Source: Tigriopus japonicus (taxonomy: Eukaryota; Arthropoda; Copepoda; Harpacticoida; Harpacticidae). From it: a stretch of 64,000 nucleotides of DNA. The stretch spans positions 1 through 64,000 of the forward strand of contig JAAGOF010000315.1 of the NCBI GenBank assembly GCA_010645155.1, written 5' to 3'. Shown one piece after another: positions 1-11,195 of this stretch. A model generated the notes under the pieces. That model searched no databases, was not told where the DNA came from, and saw nothing but the letters and a program-made list of their open reading frames with translations. The translations under genes were made by a program, and so were the position numbers. Every line of letters starts with the position of its first letter. The stretch's first letter is position 1.

Positions 1-2090
1 TGTCACAGTAAGGGATCCTGATGCTCTTAAACTGGGAGTCGGGAGTCAATTCATCACTCGTCTTACCTGACACACCTCTCGATGGAAATTGGCCCAGTCC
101 ACAGCAGTGTTGGAGCTCATGCCCCCGGATTCCCTTGCGGCATCTTTTAATGGCAAGAAAATGTCAAGTTTTCCTCACGGATTTGATCTCGTGTCAGGAT
201 CTCGTTAAAGGGAACGATCTCCGTCAAAGGCTTGTTTAATTCGTTCGAAGTCGCGCTTCTCTCTTTCTGGGTACAATATTCTGGTCACCTTGAGACTTCT
301 GCGCGTGTCATTCTTCGTTCGTCGCCCTTTTGGTCTTTATTGTTACATAAAACTGGTCACTTGCGATTTCCTATCTGCTTTCCTGCGAGATTCGCTTGTC
401 CACGCCTTGGCAAAATGACTTACTCGCTCGCTCGCTCGCTCCCTCATCGCAAGGAGGAGGTACTCATAGCAAGGAGGGGTATTACTCTCTTCCTCGTTCA
501 GTGGCACAGATAGCCTGTCTACACTGTCTTCTCCTCTCCCCACCCTCCCTCCGCTCCCTCGTTTTTATGCGGTCCCTCGTGTTGTAACCTCTGCAAGATA
601 ACCAATTTAACCGGGGAAAACACCAGCGACAAGTGATTGATTGACAAGATAGGTCATAGCAGAGACGGCTTGGCCACACTTCCAGTGAGGGAGACTCCCA
701 ACCCTACGAGGGACCCTTGCGGAGCAACTCTGAAGTTGAAACCGAAAAACAGGTATTGCGCGCATGCTCAACCAAGCCCACTGGGCTCAAATCGACTAAG
801 TCCATCTCGGTTTCAAATTTGAAAGTAATCATCAATAGATGGCGGTGTTGACCATCAAAGACGCTTCTGGTTGGAATTTGCTTCTCTACCGGGATAAATG
901 TTAACTAACATGAGAATCGGAGTTTCCTAATGAACCATTGAAGTTGCCGTATTGGTGCCATGAGAGACAGGTTCAAAGTTGCATTTTCAAATAGAATCTT
1001 AGATATCGGAGAACTTCACTTGGCAATGAATTTATAAATGGTGCGTCAACATCACAATTTTTTGGGTGGTTAATTTATCCAAGTTGCTAAACTGTTTTTT
1101 AAACGGCAACCCTGTCCATGGAGCAACCGAGGAATAAAGGGATAGCCTTCAGTGTGGCCACTTGATAGGAATGTTGAACAAATTTCCGGGATTGAACATC
1201 GTGGATGGAAACAAAAAGCCCAGCCATTAATTAAAGACTTCAAATGCTATATTGCTTTAAAACACACAGGACAATGTTCTTTTGCTTTTGAAAAGATACA
1301 GCTAGTTCAATATGATGATATGATTTGTATTTTTTCAAAACGCTTTTTTTACTTTACACTTCAGTCACAATGCATGCAAGATCACAATTACTGATGTGAT
1401 CAAATAAGCTGTTTGGTTGTTTGTTTGGCAATTTGTTTGGGATTTTAGAATCTTTGTTTGATTGGCATTGTTTGCCTCATTTTCAAATAAGTTTAGTGTT
1501 GCCAAAATGTCACAACAATTAAGATGAAGTATAACTGCATCTACTAGAATTAATTTTAAGGATAGTGACAGGTAGTTATATCCAATTAGTTCATAAGATA
1601 AGGAATATATTTTTTTGGGAACTCATAGCTTTGTATTAAGAGGGAGCTACGGGCAAAATAACTAGTGATGGCCCATTTTGAAATTTCACTCTTGACATAC
1701 CTGTCGGTCATGGTGACCAAAAACTACCTCTGAGCATTTTTTGCAACTCATTCTTCAATGGCCTTGATTGATGTCGTGGCTTGATTTATTTCAAAAAACT
1801 CACTCACTTTAATGAATGAGCAATATGATACGACTAAAGAGGAACATTTGTGAAAACAAGTTCTTTTCCCATGGGAATGGCTTTCAAGTGTTGTGGGCGG
1901 CACTTTGAGCTCAGTTGTTTTGCACATTCACTCACCGGAAAAGGAGGAGCAGCGTCAAATTAGGAGAAAAATATTAGGTTTGTCCGTGGGTGCTTTTTCC
2001 CAGTAATAACAATCTTACCAAGAAAACAAGATGAAGGACAATACCACCAACACGAATCAACTCTACAACTTGAAAACTGCATCAGAATAA
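1..2090. other. No gene recognised
   Basis: Short open frames occur on both strands but none shows a known domain or splice structure. The stretch contains a small CTCG-type simple repeat near 421-441 and T/G-rich TTTG runs near 1411-1470. From about 1000 onward the base composition is AT-rich, as expected for intergenic DNA. Confidence 0.6.
794..842. repeat. Dispersed short repeat, copy 1
   Basis: The segment starting GACTAAGTCCATCTCGGT and ending CAATAGATGG recurs at 7501-7548 with small differences. The shared part is too short to assign to a family. It probably marks a fragment of an unidentified mobile element. Confidence 0.45.
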
Positions 2091-2520
2091 AGATGGATTT
2101 TTGTCGGGGAAATAAATTGCCCATCAAGAACCTCACTCTTCCAATAGTCCATCAACTCGCCCTGGCTATCATCACTCCCATCTTCCTCTAGGGCCTGCAC
2201 CTCGGGCTTCCCAATTCCGCCTTCAAATTGGCCGATGCCACCTACACCAAATTCTTCAAACGATAATACCTCAGCGTGCCCCTTATGCTTGGACGCATGT
2301 CATGCGCGAAACTGAGCCCTTCACCACCGAGTTGGCATGCAAGGTTAGGGTCCAACTATATTGGCAACTTAACCTTTCCGAAGGCGATATCTGGACACCT
2401 GTTGTCATTCCCGGTCAGTAAGGACTTGCCAACACCCTTATTGTCCTTGGCCTGACATCCCTTTGGAATATCGTTGGTCGCGCACCTTCATCCGGCTTCG
2501 TGCCCAACTCCATCAATGAC
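2091..2520 (+). pseudogene. LINE family B, 3' fragment of ORF2
   Basis: Conceptual translation gives LPIKN-L-LPIV-QL, then ITPIFL (stop) GLHL-LPNSA, then PYAWTH-M-ETEPFTT-LA. These match in order the C-terminal part of the reverse-transcriptase ORF of the LINE at 35280-36695. Stops and frameshifts show it is dead. No intact target duplication was found. The match stops near a CAACTCCATCAA block, where the other copy continues. Confidence 0.75.
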
Positions 2521-3800
2521 TTTGTATGACTTGAATGTTGCCCAAGACAAAAAAGGACACCTGTACGTATAGTTTTAAGCAACGAGAATGGAATTTCCCA
2601 GTCCAACGTTCTCTGGCTGAAAAATGAAGTTTCAAGCCGTCAAGGGAAAATAAAATTGGATTCCAATCAAAGCCTTTTCTAACAATCTTTCGTGTATTCT
2701 GAATCATAAGTTTCTTTGCTTAATTCCCAATCTTGATATTTTTTCAGCTCAAGTGATAGATCCTGCCATGGAACATTGCGCATTCCTTGAACAATCTCTT
2801 CGACACCAAAAGGATACTCGAAAGTGGGAGAAATTCTACATTCTAAGCTTATCAGCCCTGAAATAATGTGTCCTAATATCAAGTTGCAAGCCTTACCAAC
2901 AACATCGTACCTCAATCACCGTGATCAAAATAAAAGGCTTAAAAGAAGTTTATGCTTGTTCTAAGGACAATTGTTTAACGCGCGACCAAGTGATTTTTGG
3001 GCTCATTAGTCTAATCCTAGGCCTCTCATCCCCGTGTCTTATGGGTAATTGCCTGAATGGCCGCATTCAAACCAGAATGGGTGCACTTTTGCAACGTAAA
3101 GTTCAATCATGTGAAGAATCTCATGTAAGTTACATGAGATTCTTTACAATATGTACCAATATGAACTCTAGAAGGAAATAAAATCTTCCATGAACAATGA
3201 ATGGCTTTTAGACATATTCACATTCCACGGGAAGAAAACATTGACATCATAATGTTTTGTAGAGCCTTAGTGTGAAGTATCGTGTGCAATCAATAATCAA
3301 AAAATAGATTGTCCACTTTGGTTAATTCTGAGGATTTATTAGACGCTCATTAATTTACATCATGAACTAATTTTACATTAACTTGGTGCATAGTAAAATA
3401 AAACAAGCTCAAACAAAAAACTGAAAAAATAGAAGAAGAGGGTAATAAAACGGCAAAAGATTGACACAAAACAACAAAAATGACGTAGACATTAAAAATA
3501 GGAGTGCAGAAAATATGACTTTTTTCACAAAAAATATTAACATCACTCGATTTGAAAACAAGGGCACACATTTCAAGCACATGGACAATAGGCTTGGACA
3601 AATCACAAGAAAACTGCGGCTGGTACAAGGATTATTCAGTCCTAAAAATTATACTCCTAACAGGCGGGGACATTTTTAAACGTTTTTTTAATTTTCTTTA
3701 TCACAAAGTTTTGCCCCTTAACGATAAAAATAATTTTCCATAATGTTTATTGCGAGAATCATCGTCTCATTGGATATATTATATGTACAGTTTATATATA
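2521..3800. other. No gene recognised
   Basis: AT-rich sequence with only short unsupported open frames on both strands. The one clear structure is the palindrome at 3116-3142. Confidence 0.5.
3116..3142. repeat. Perfect 13-bp palindrome with 1-bp centre
   Basis: GAATCTCATGTAA is followed by a single G and then by its exact reverse complement. It would form a tight hairpin or could be a dimeric protein-binding site. No neighbouring gene suggests a role. Confidence 0.8.
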
Positions 3801-3908
3801 TCGTGGGCCCAAAGCTCTTTGATCGCTAATTTGTGGGCCCCTGAAGTTACCAATGCCTGTTTGGTGGGCCCCTGACAATACGAAACCAAAAGGGGTTGCC
3901 GACCCCTG
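3801..3908. mobile_element. hAT-type MITE, 3' fragment
   Basis: Repeated GTGGGCCC blocks and the terminal GGTTGCCGACCCCTG match the right half of the complete element at 61676-61939. The reverse complement of the end, CAGGGGTCGGCAACC, is the usual form of hAT termini. The left half is absent, so this is a truncated copy. Confidence 0.6.
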
Positions 3909-5402
3909 GTCTAAACCCCCCACATGGGTTCAAGTCTCGTCGGCTTTGTGGAGTCCTCGTGATCAACATTTCGAGATCGAGTCTGTGCAAAGTGGTGGGG
4001 AACATGTGGAGGTTTGATGTGAGGGCCAGTGGATCAATTGAACATAGGCACCACGTCCTTTTTAATTTTTGAAAAAAATGAGTTGTTGATGATTGTTACT
4101 TTCCCTTTTCTTGTTGACGCACTAAACTTGTTTGTTTTGAAATCTTCACTTCACTAAGGCACTTAGAGGTGACCAATCGAAAATTAACAAATCGTGGACC
4201 CTTCTCAAGGTAGAAAAACTCTGACTTGCTGCATTTCACTGGGAATTGAAGACGAAGTCAAATTTACCATCCAAAGCCTCCAAGGGTAGAATCATCATAT
4301 ACTCTGGCACTTGTTTTGGGCCTAGTGACCTATATTCGGACATTTGGTTACATAGACCTACGAAAGGAGTGATAATGAAAGCAACTAAGACATGTCTTTG
4401 GCAAGATTTATTTGTATGAAATTAGGACTCAAAAATAGAAACAGTAACAGAAGTCATAGCAATAATTTGTTACTCCATTTTTCAAACTTGTATTTTGTTT
4501 CCCTTACAAGAGTCACCCTAGCAGTTCTCTTCATTTGAATAATAGAGTAGTTTTATAGAGTGAACCAAATGGGTTCAAAAGTGTTTCTCCATACTGCAAG
4601 CTTAAGGTAAGTAAAAAATACAAATCAATAATAGACAATTCCAGTCTTATCATCTTAACCTAACGTTTTACCCATAACGCCAAAAGGACAACATGTATTC
4701 ACATGAACTTGCTTGTAGACACTCTACTTTTTTAACTCTATCAACAGCTTCTATTTCCTGTTTGATTGGAATTTGTTTGTTATTTGTAATTATTTGGGGG
4801 GATTCTGTTTGTCTTTGTTTGATTGATTATTTGGGATAATTGATTGTTCCCATCAGTAATCACAATATCTCAAGTTCATAGATATCCCCAGATGCGACAT
4901 ACTACCAGGTCTTATAAGACTACTTTTTGCTGAAGACACAGAATGTGGGGAAACTTGTTGAATTTCCACTTTTCCAGTTTTCAGCTTAGTATGTCCAAAT
5001 TTAATTGCTCCACACATGAAAATCTTTGTTTGTATTGGGATAAATTACATGTTGCAGACATATAAACAAATTCCAAATTTGAGTTCTGATATTTCTTAGG
5101 GGTTTTAATTGCTTATTTATGCAATAAACACAATTGCTCTCAGCATGCAATTATTTGACATGTAAATGAAAATAGTCCTTCTGCCAAACCCCTCGTTTGG
5201 AAATAAGATATTGTCTTGAAATATCTTATCAAATCATTTTGAAGGTGGAAATAAGTTTGGTGGCTGTAAAAGCAGATGGCTCTGAGTAACTAGTTTGGAC
5301 ATACTTGTTTTTCAGCAGTAACTGAATGCAATACAACAACAAACTGTGACTTTTCCTTCAAAACAAAGCACCCATTTAGCTCAGTTTGTCATATCTGTGT
5401 AT
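3909..5402. other. No gene recognised
   Basis: AT-rich. A GGGTTCAAGTCTCG string near 3926-3939 resembles a Pol III B box, but no matching A box or tRNA fold was found. T/G-rich simple sequence lies near 4750-4840. Confidence 0.5.
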
Positions 5403-6255
5403 GTCTGTGCAGGGATAACCTATATAATAGTATAAATACTGGATACGAACTCGCGGAATTTCCTAGCTCGCAACCTCACACGGATGAGGCCGAGAGTTCG
5501 TGGGTAAACAAGAAGTACAAACGGCCATGTTGGGAGTGGAAAATCAAACGGAAATCGACCAAGAGTCCTAAAGATAGTGCGCCAATCGGGATTTTCTGTG
5601 TTTCAAGCGGGTCCAGCCAAGTCCTAGCCTTTGTAAAGGTCAACCCCACGCCCCAAAATCAGTCTGATGTGGGTGTTTCGAAGACATTAAGTTCAGCCAA
5701 GAACGAGTTAATGAAATAGTGAATGAATGAATGACCACATCATGGAGTGCGAGTGAACCCCCCAAAAGGTGTCTTTTCTACAAGATGACGATCAAAGTGA
5801 TCAAATGAAGTCTGATGATGACTAGGTTACCGGCTACAACCTTCGGAAGTGATAGACCTAACTACAGCAAAAAGAACGAATATGGACCGGAATCCGAGCC
5901 CAAATTCCTCTTTTGCGCAAAAGGATTAAGAAGAAACTTTCCCACGGACCAAAACGGGGAGTTTCTTTATGCTCATCCATTGAACAACTTAAGAATATCT
6001 TACCATTCCTTGAATTATCAACAACAAAATAGCGGGGTTTTCCGAGCTTATTTATTATCCGATTTGAACGTCTTATTAATATCTTTGAACTTACAGTTGA
6101 ACCCATCCATGTGTTATCCTGAACTTAACTAACACATGCCAAACTTTGTATGAAATCAAGTTTGTTTTAGGTTGTGTCACCTTGGCATTGTTCTATAAAT
6201 GATGGTCCATCCTCAAATTTCTTTTATTATATGGTTGTGTCTTTTAGTTCAGGAT

Positions 6256-6498
6256 AATTCAAGGACAGGTAAGATATTCTTAGGTTGTTCAAGTTGTCTA
6301 ATAGATGAGCGTGATAAAAATCCCCGTTTTGATCCGGAGGAGAGTTTGTGGGGTAAATTTGGTTCCTGTCCAAGAGGAATCTGCGTTCGCATTAAGGTCC
6401 ACATGGAACAAAGAAAGAAGAAGTCCTCAGTGTCAAGAATTCGATCAAATGAAGAACAAATTAAGATGACTTCGAAACATATCAGGTGTGGCTACTAG
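6256..6498 (+). CDS. Conserved reading frame in the 2.05-kb element (unknown)
   Basis: The frame contains a GKIFLGCSS motif, then PRFDPEESLWGK, GICVRIKV and a basic EQRKKKSS stretch before the stop. The inverted copy keeps the second half at 12154-12360 (minus) with mostly conservative changes. A diverged version of the first half is found on the opposite strand at 5858-6106, so the module is itself inverted inside the element. No family was recognised and no start codon is secure. The Cys spacing resembles neither a standard zinc finger nor a DDE catalytic core. Confidence 0.3.
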   Translation, partial: NSRTGKIFLGCSSCLIDERDKNPRFDPEESLWGKFGSCPRGICVRIKVHMEQRKKKSSVSRIRSNEEQIKMTSKHIRCGY

Positions 6499-6875
6499 CA
6501 ATGGATGGGCTCAATATTTTGATTTGCCTTTTGACTCAGTCAGCCCAAATTGGTGATCTGACAGTCTAACCCGGATTACATGGATTCTCTCAAAGTCTTG
6601 AGAATGAAATGCTCTCACCAAGATTGAATTGTGTGGATTTTTTGACTCAATTTGATTGGTTATTCCTGGACAAAGGGATCTAAGAACTAAGAAGATCAAT
6701 CAAACCCTATCAAGCACGTAGAGCCTATCCCTGCAATGAAAGGACATGATCCTCTGGTCCTGAAGGACCCTTAGCCCCAGTCCTGCGTGGTCCTGACCTT
6801 CTTGAGCCCCAAGACTTGAAACATTTTCAATCAAATCCACAATCCAGGATTTAATCCTCATGTTTTTCACTTATT

Positions 6876-7097
6876 TTGTCTCAAGGACGTCGTGATTGCC
6901 TTTGTTGCAATTCCAATCAGGATCAGATGGCTGATCTGATCCAGAACCGTCAAAAGTGCCATTCAATAGTTATAGCCAACAACATCTCCGACTTGGACTC
7001 CATCTTGTTTCAAAATGAGACTATTCTCATTCCTTCATTTTCCTATAGAAATGGTTCCTGCGTCGTGGAGGTGCTGATGAGGATGGGAGAGGAGTAA
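6876..7097 (+). CDS. Conserved 73-aa frame in the 2.05-kb element (unknown)
   Basis: This short frame is also open, at the same length and with the same stop, in the inverted copy at 11563-11784. The two proteins differ at about a dozen residues. Shared motifs are ADLIQNRQKC and NISDLDSILFQNETI. The frame opens with TTG after a pyrimidine-rich tract ending in CTCAAG, so it may be a 3' exon rather than a complete ORF. No known domain was recognised. Confidence 0.35.
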   Translation: MSQGRRDCLCCNSNQDQMADLIQNRQKCHSIVIANNISDLDSILFQNETILIPSFSYRNGSCVVEVLMRMGEE

Positions 7098-7500
7098 CCC
7101 TCCAGATATCACCACAGATACTTCTATTTAGCATTGTTTCACAAAAGTTGGACTATTGGGTGAAGCAAGATTCCATCTATGTATTTTCCTGATTGTTAAG
7201 AGGACTAAAATCCTTTGGAGAGCTGAATGTCAAAAGTTCATGAGACGAGTAAAAGGAGTGCTGGGACCTCTAAAATCAAGGTAAAGAACAATTAGTCAAT
7301 AAATATTAACACAAAAAGTTAACCTGAATGCTTTCAAGATGCATGTTCAACAGTTTTACTCGTTAATAAGGAATAAATGACATAGTGTCAAAATACGGCC
7401 TCGGCCTCATACAATTTTTTCAAAAATCGGAGTTCGTGTCCACCCCTTTCAGGGGTTCCTGGTCTGTGCTAGAGTTCTGATTCACTGAGTTTAAAGAAAA

Positions 7501-7548
7501 GACTAAGTCCATCTCGGTACCGAATTTCAAATATCCGTCAATAGATGG
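7501..7548. repeat. Dispersed short repeat, copy 2
   Basis: Second copy of the segment at 794-842, in the same orientation. It lies directly between the right end of the 2.05-kb transposon and a LINE fragment. Confidence 0.45.
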
Positions 7549-7552
7549 ACCT

Positions 7553-8410
7553 TCAAGGTTGGGAATCTAGGCGCTTCGCGCCTATATCTATGGTCACAGG
7601 CTCTGCAAGGGTCTCCCTTGCCATCTTCAATGTCTTTCTGCTGATACCATTCAATCCAGAGCTAAATTCATCTTTCAGGGAGTTCACGGCCTTGATAACT
7701 TCTTTCCTTTCAACTGGTCTAAACATGAATCCATCAACCATCCAACCACGTTTTTTCCCAATATTTCGATAGGTTCCGTCACTCCAGGTTTTATTTTTGA
7801 CTTGATAGATGTCAATTTGTTTTCAAAGAAGGATGCAAGCTCTTCAGCTATTATTCTTGGAATCAGTCAGTACCTGATCTTCCATCCACCATTATGCAGC
7901 TTGGGCCACTATCCGTTTGCTTTTTTGTATGCCCTGTTGAAGACATTCCAAACGTTTCCGTTCTACACGCCTTCTTTGGCTTGCTTTTTAGGATCTCTTC
8001 TAACTCGATTTACACAATAATTTCTCCATTTTCAAAGCATTTACAAAGAGCGTCTTTCTGGATTCTAACGGCAACATCACATTCTCTTTCTTGCAACATT
8101 GCTTTCGTTTTCTCACTCAAAGCTCCTTTATAGGATGAGCGTATAACACGAGCACGCCCTGTTGGGTGATTATCTAGCACCTGGTTGACATATTTTTCTA
8201 TGAATTGACCCATAAAGTCCGTGTCCGTTTCCCAACAAAGACAATGCCACGGAATTCCCCAAAGATATGTTAAAAATTGTCCTTTCTCGTCTGTTTGTAG
8301 CACCTTTTTGCAATCCACTTCTTTGATTTTGATGCATCCAATTTTCTCCATGGAATTGTAACAAGAGGACAAAGTGACTCACAGCACTTTGGAGTTTATA
8401 TGTTGTCAAG
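7553..8410 (-). pseudogene. LINE fragment (family F), linker to early reverse transcriptase
   Basis: On the minus strand a 120-aa frame (8010-8372) is followed, after frameshifts, by a 62-aa frame (7553-7741). The second reads VIKAVNSLKDEFSSGLNGISRKTLK, interrupted here only by its length limit, which is the usual SSG-DGIS block just upstream of LINE reverse-transcriptase motif 1. The first looks like the variable region between endonuclease and reverse transcriptase. The catalytic part is missing. Confidence 0.6.
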
Positions 8411-8676
8411 CAAAGACTTCATCATTTTGATGATGATCTCATCTTGATCTCGCCTTGCTTCAAAAGTGTTTCGAATTCCTGACTCCACAAGGTCACAAGA
8501 CCCGTCCCTGGATGGAGCAAATTTCCCACCACAGAGACATCAAGTGATGGTCCTCACCTTCGATTCTGCTAAGGTCCAAGTTCATGTCTACCTCAATAAT
8601 CATGGGCTTGCCTTCACACGCTGCTCTTTTCATTTGAGCGCAGAACTGGCTCAAATGCTCTTCATGCTAAGACATA

Positions 8677-8931
8677 GGGTCGGTTGTTGAGGTAGTTTTG
8701 AAGTATAGTAGAAGCATATCTAGAAGCATGAAAGAAGCATATGAGTCGAAGTAGAAATAGCCATGCTCGATCAAGTTTTGCTACATAAGCTGCGATTGAA
8801 AAATGCCGCTTATGTAGTAAAACTTGATCGAGCATGGCTATTTCTACTCCGTGGCATGTGCTTCTTTTGTGTTTCTTCTATGCTTCTAGATATGCTTCTA
8901 CTAAACTTCAAAACTACCTCAACAACCAACC
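8677..8931. mobile_element. 255-bp palindromic MITE, copy 1
   Basis: The two halves are nearly exact reverse complements, meeting around 8800 at a loop of about ten bases. Ends read GGTCGGTTGTTGAGGTAGTT inward, and TA dinucleotides flank both sides, as for Tc1/mariner-type target duplications. Two more copies lie at 9706-9960 and 10103-10356. There is no coding potential. Confidence 0.85.
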
Positions 8932-9231
8932 TAAAGTTTGTCACGATAGAACACTGCAATGAGAACATTTTTATCATTATTTTGCAATCCCCTAACCGGA
9001 TAGATGAGAGCGTTTTCGAATCCCTGTCTCAAGTGGGATAAAATCCAACATATAGTTGAAACATCCAAAAAATGTGTTTGTCGAAAACGCCGACTATGGC
9101 ATGTTTTTCCCAAAAACCAACAAAGCGAGGGTGACAGTAGCTTTTTTTGCAGACTAGTTTTAGCCTGAGAGACGACCTTATGGACAAATATCTCCCATCT
9201 ATCCGGTTACGGTAATCGCGCTATTGTTATA

Positions 9232-9375
9232 TACAGACCCGGGCCCCAACAGCTATGGAGAGAGTCCGAATAGCCCGAGAGCAGCTCATAGTACATAATT
9301 GTGGCCTCATTGTGGACCCATGAACCTTCAATCATCAACTTGGTGGGCCCAAGCGATTGCCAACTCTTGCTTTAT
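9232..9375. mobile_element. Degenerate hAT-type MITE related to 61676-61939
   Basis: GTGG-CC blocks, CATAGTAC and TTGGTGGGCCC appear in the same order as in the element at 61676-61939. The right end reads GATTGCCAACTCTTG. The left border is approximate and no target duplication is visible. Confidence 0.45.
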
Positions 9376-9705
9376 GCGTTCTCTCCACAAAAATGCAGTA
9401 CAAAAGCAGAGTGGTATTGCCCAATACCAATAAATGGCTCTTTCAAAAGTGAGTTTTTTTCCAAGAAAATAGAGTGATTGGAGGACCACAACTTTTCATA
9501 ACGATTTTACTTTATATCATACGACATATTTTGATTGCATGTGAAATTGAGCAAATGGATCATATTGGTCAATTGGTCGTGGACATTAAACGATAACTAA
9601 CCTCAATCAAAACTCTATAGAAATGAATCAGGAGTTTAAATCCCATTAATCATTTTTGTCCATTTGTAAAATCAAGCTGACTGCTTTTGTTTGAACCCAA
9701 TATAA

Positions 9706-9960
9706 GATCGGTTGTTGAGGTAGTTTGGAAGTATAGTAGAAGCACATCTAGAAGCATAGAAGAAGCATAAAAGAAGCACATGACGCGCAGTAGAAATAAT
9801 CATGCTCGATCAAGTTTCGCTACATAGGCTGCGTTTTTCAAAAGCAGCTCCGTTTTTCAATCGCAACTTGATCGAGCATGGTTATTTTTACTGCACGTCA
9901 TGTGCTTCTTTTATGCTTCTATGCTTCTACTATACTTCCAAACTAACACAACAACCGACC
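9706..9960. mobile_element. 255-bp palindromic MITE, copy 2
   Basis: Same family as 8677-8931. The terminal GATCGGTTGTTGAGG and the central CATGCTCGATCAAGTT arm are present. The centre of the palindrome is rearranged, with an AGCAGCTCCG block where the first copy has a simple loop. A TA follows the right end. Confidence 0.8.
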
Positions 9961-10102
9961 TAGTATTGCTCCTTGAAGAAGACATTTCTGGTCAGTTTTT
10001 GGAGGAAGAGCGATCCTTAAAAAAAACGTTGTTGGCATATCTTCTTTTACTATCAACACAAATCCACACTTTTTTCCACACAAATAGATATGTCAAATTA
10101 TA

Positions 10103-10356
10103 GGTCAGGTGTTGAGGAAGTTTGGAAGTATAGTAGAATCATATCTAGAAACACAAAAGAAGCACATGAGACGGAGTAGAAATACCCATGCTCGATCAAG
10201 TTTTACTACATAAGCTGTGATTGAAAAACGCAGCTTATGTTGCAAAACTTGATCGAGCATGGTTATTTCTACTCCATCTCACATGCCTCTTTTGTACTTC
10301 TTCTATAGTTTTAGATATGCTTCTACAATACTTCCAAACTACCTCAACAACCGACC
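10103..10356. mobile_element. 255-bp palindromic MITE, copy 3
   Basis: Same family as 8677-8931. TA flanks both ends. The left end reads GGTCAGGTGTTGAGG and the right end (reverse complement) GGTCGGTTGTTGAGG, so the two arms have diverged. An isolated left-end fragment, ATAGGTCAGGTGTT, also occurs at 11017-11030. Confidence 0.85.
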
Positions 10357-10772
10357 TATAAATGCAAGCACGTGATTTGTCTCGAGGATTATTGGTTTTG
10401 GCAATCAACTTATAATGTGTAATCGAGCAATGAAATGATAGCCAACGAAGCAAACCTGAGAATGTGTCAGTTGAAATCAAACTGCTGAAAGTAGACATCC
10501 TCATGAAATTTGCTAAACAAGAAAATGAAGCGTGCTTGTTCACATTGGATATTTTTCATTCTCCAAATGAAATGGAACATCGAGACTCTTGGTATGTTGA
10601 ATATAGGTATTTTTATGTGATCATGCCTGAGGACAGGAACATGAAACCAATTAACTTAAATGTCTCTTTTGCCTTTATTTGTTTAATTTATATTTCATTC
10701 TCTTTTTCCGTCAAACTTTGAGAATTTTTCTTTGAATTCAACTACTTACCTTAGTTTTTTTTTCGTGTTTTC

Positions 10773-10931
10773 GGCGATTCATTCGTCTTATAGGTTGTCG
10801 TTCTAGGTTCTAGGTACTTTATTTGTCTTTAAGGCACTTGGTTCATCTGCAGGTAGTTTTTTCGTCTTCAAAGCAGTTTAATCATCTTTAAGGCGCTTTA
10901 TTCGTCCTTAATCCAGTTCATTCATCTGTAT
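10773..10931. repeat. 20-bp minisatellite, about 8 units
   Basis: Eight consecutive units of 19-20 bp can be laid out, for example GGCGATTCATTCGTCTTATA, GGTACTTTATTTGTCTTTAA and GGCGCTTTATTCGTCCTTAA. Units differ at several positions, so the array is old. The unit is too T-rich and variable to suggest coding. Confidence 0.75.
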
Positions 10932-11195
10932 ACCAACCAAAGTACCACCATGAGATAACCATCCCCATGCTTTGATGTAAATGTAAGTAATGTAGGCTTC
11001 ACCCTCTTCGACGACAATAGGTCAGGTGTTTAGTGCTTTTGGGAGGATTATTTTATAGAAGCTCAGCTTAAGCATAGTATGGAACATAAGATGCATAAAT
11101 GTAAAGTCTTTTCGCGCCTCCATGAGGGTTTTTAGGAGAAACGTTTTTGAGTAAGAATAGGTGGTTTTTCCATATTTTTTTGGAAGGCTAGGTTA

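Larger units (their letters stand above)
5410..7461 (+). mobile_element. ~2.05-kb DNA transposon, copy 1
   Basis: The element begins CAGGGATAACC and ends CAGGGGTTCCTG. It is flanked by the 7-bp direct repeat GTCTGTG (5403-5409 and 7462-7468). An inverted copy lies at 11196-13255 with its own different duplication, so both are real insertions. Both ends start CAGG when read inward, and the right end also folds on itself (ACCCCTTTCAGGGGT). No transposase domain was recognised, so it is probably non-autonomous. A 7-bp duplication with CA-starting ends would fit the P or hAT superfamilies; the choice is open. Confidence 0.8.

Noticed and set aside
3905..3960. tRNA gene suggested by GGGTTCAAGTCTCG
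   Set aside because: No cloverleaf partner stems or A box around it.
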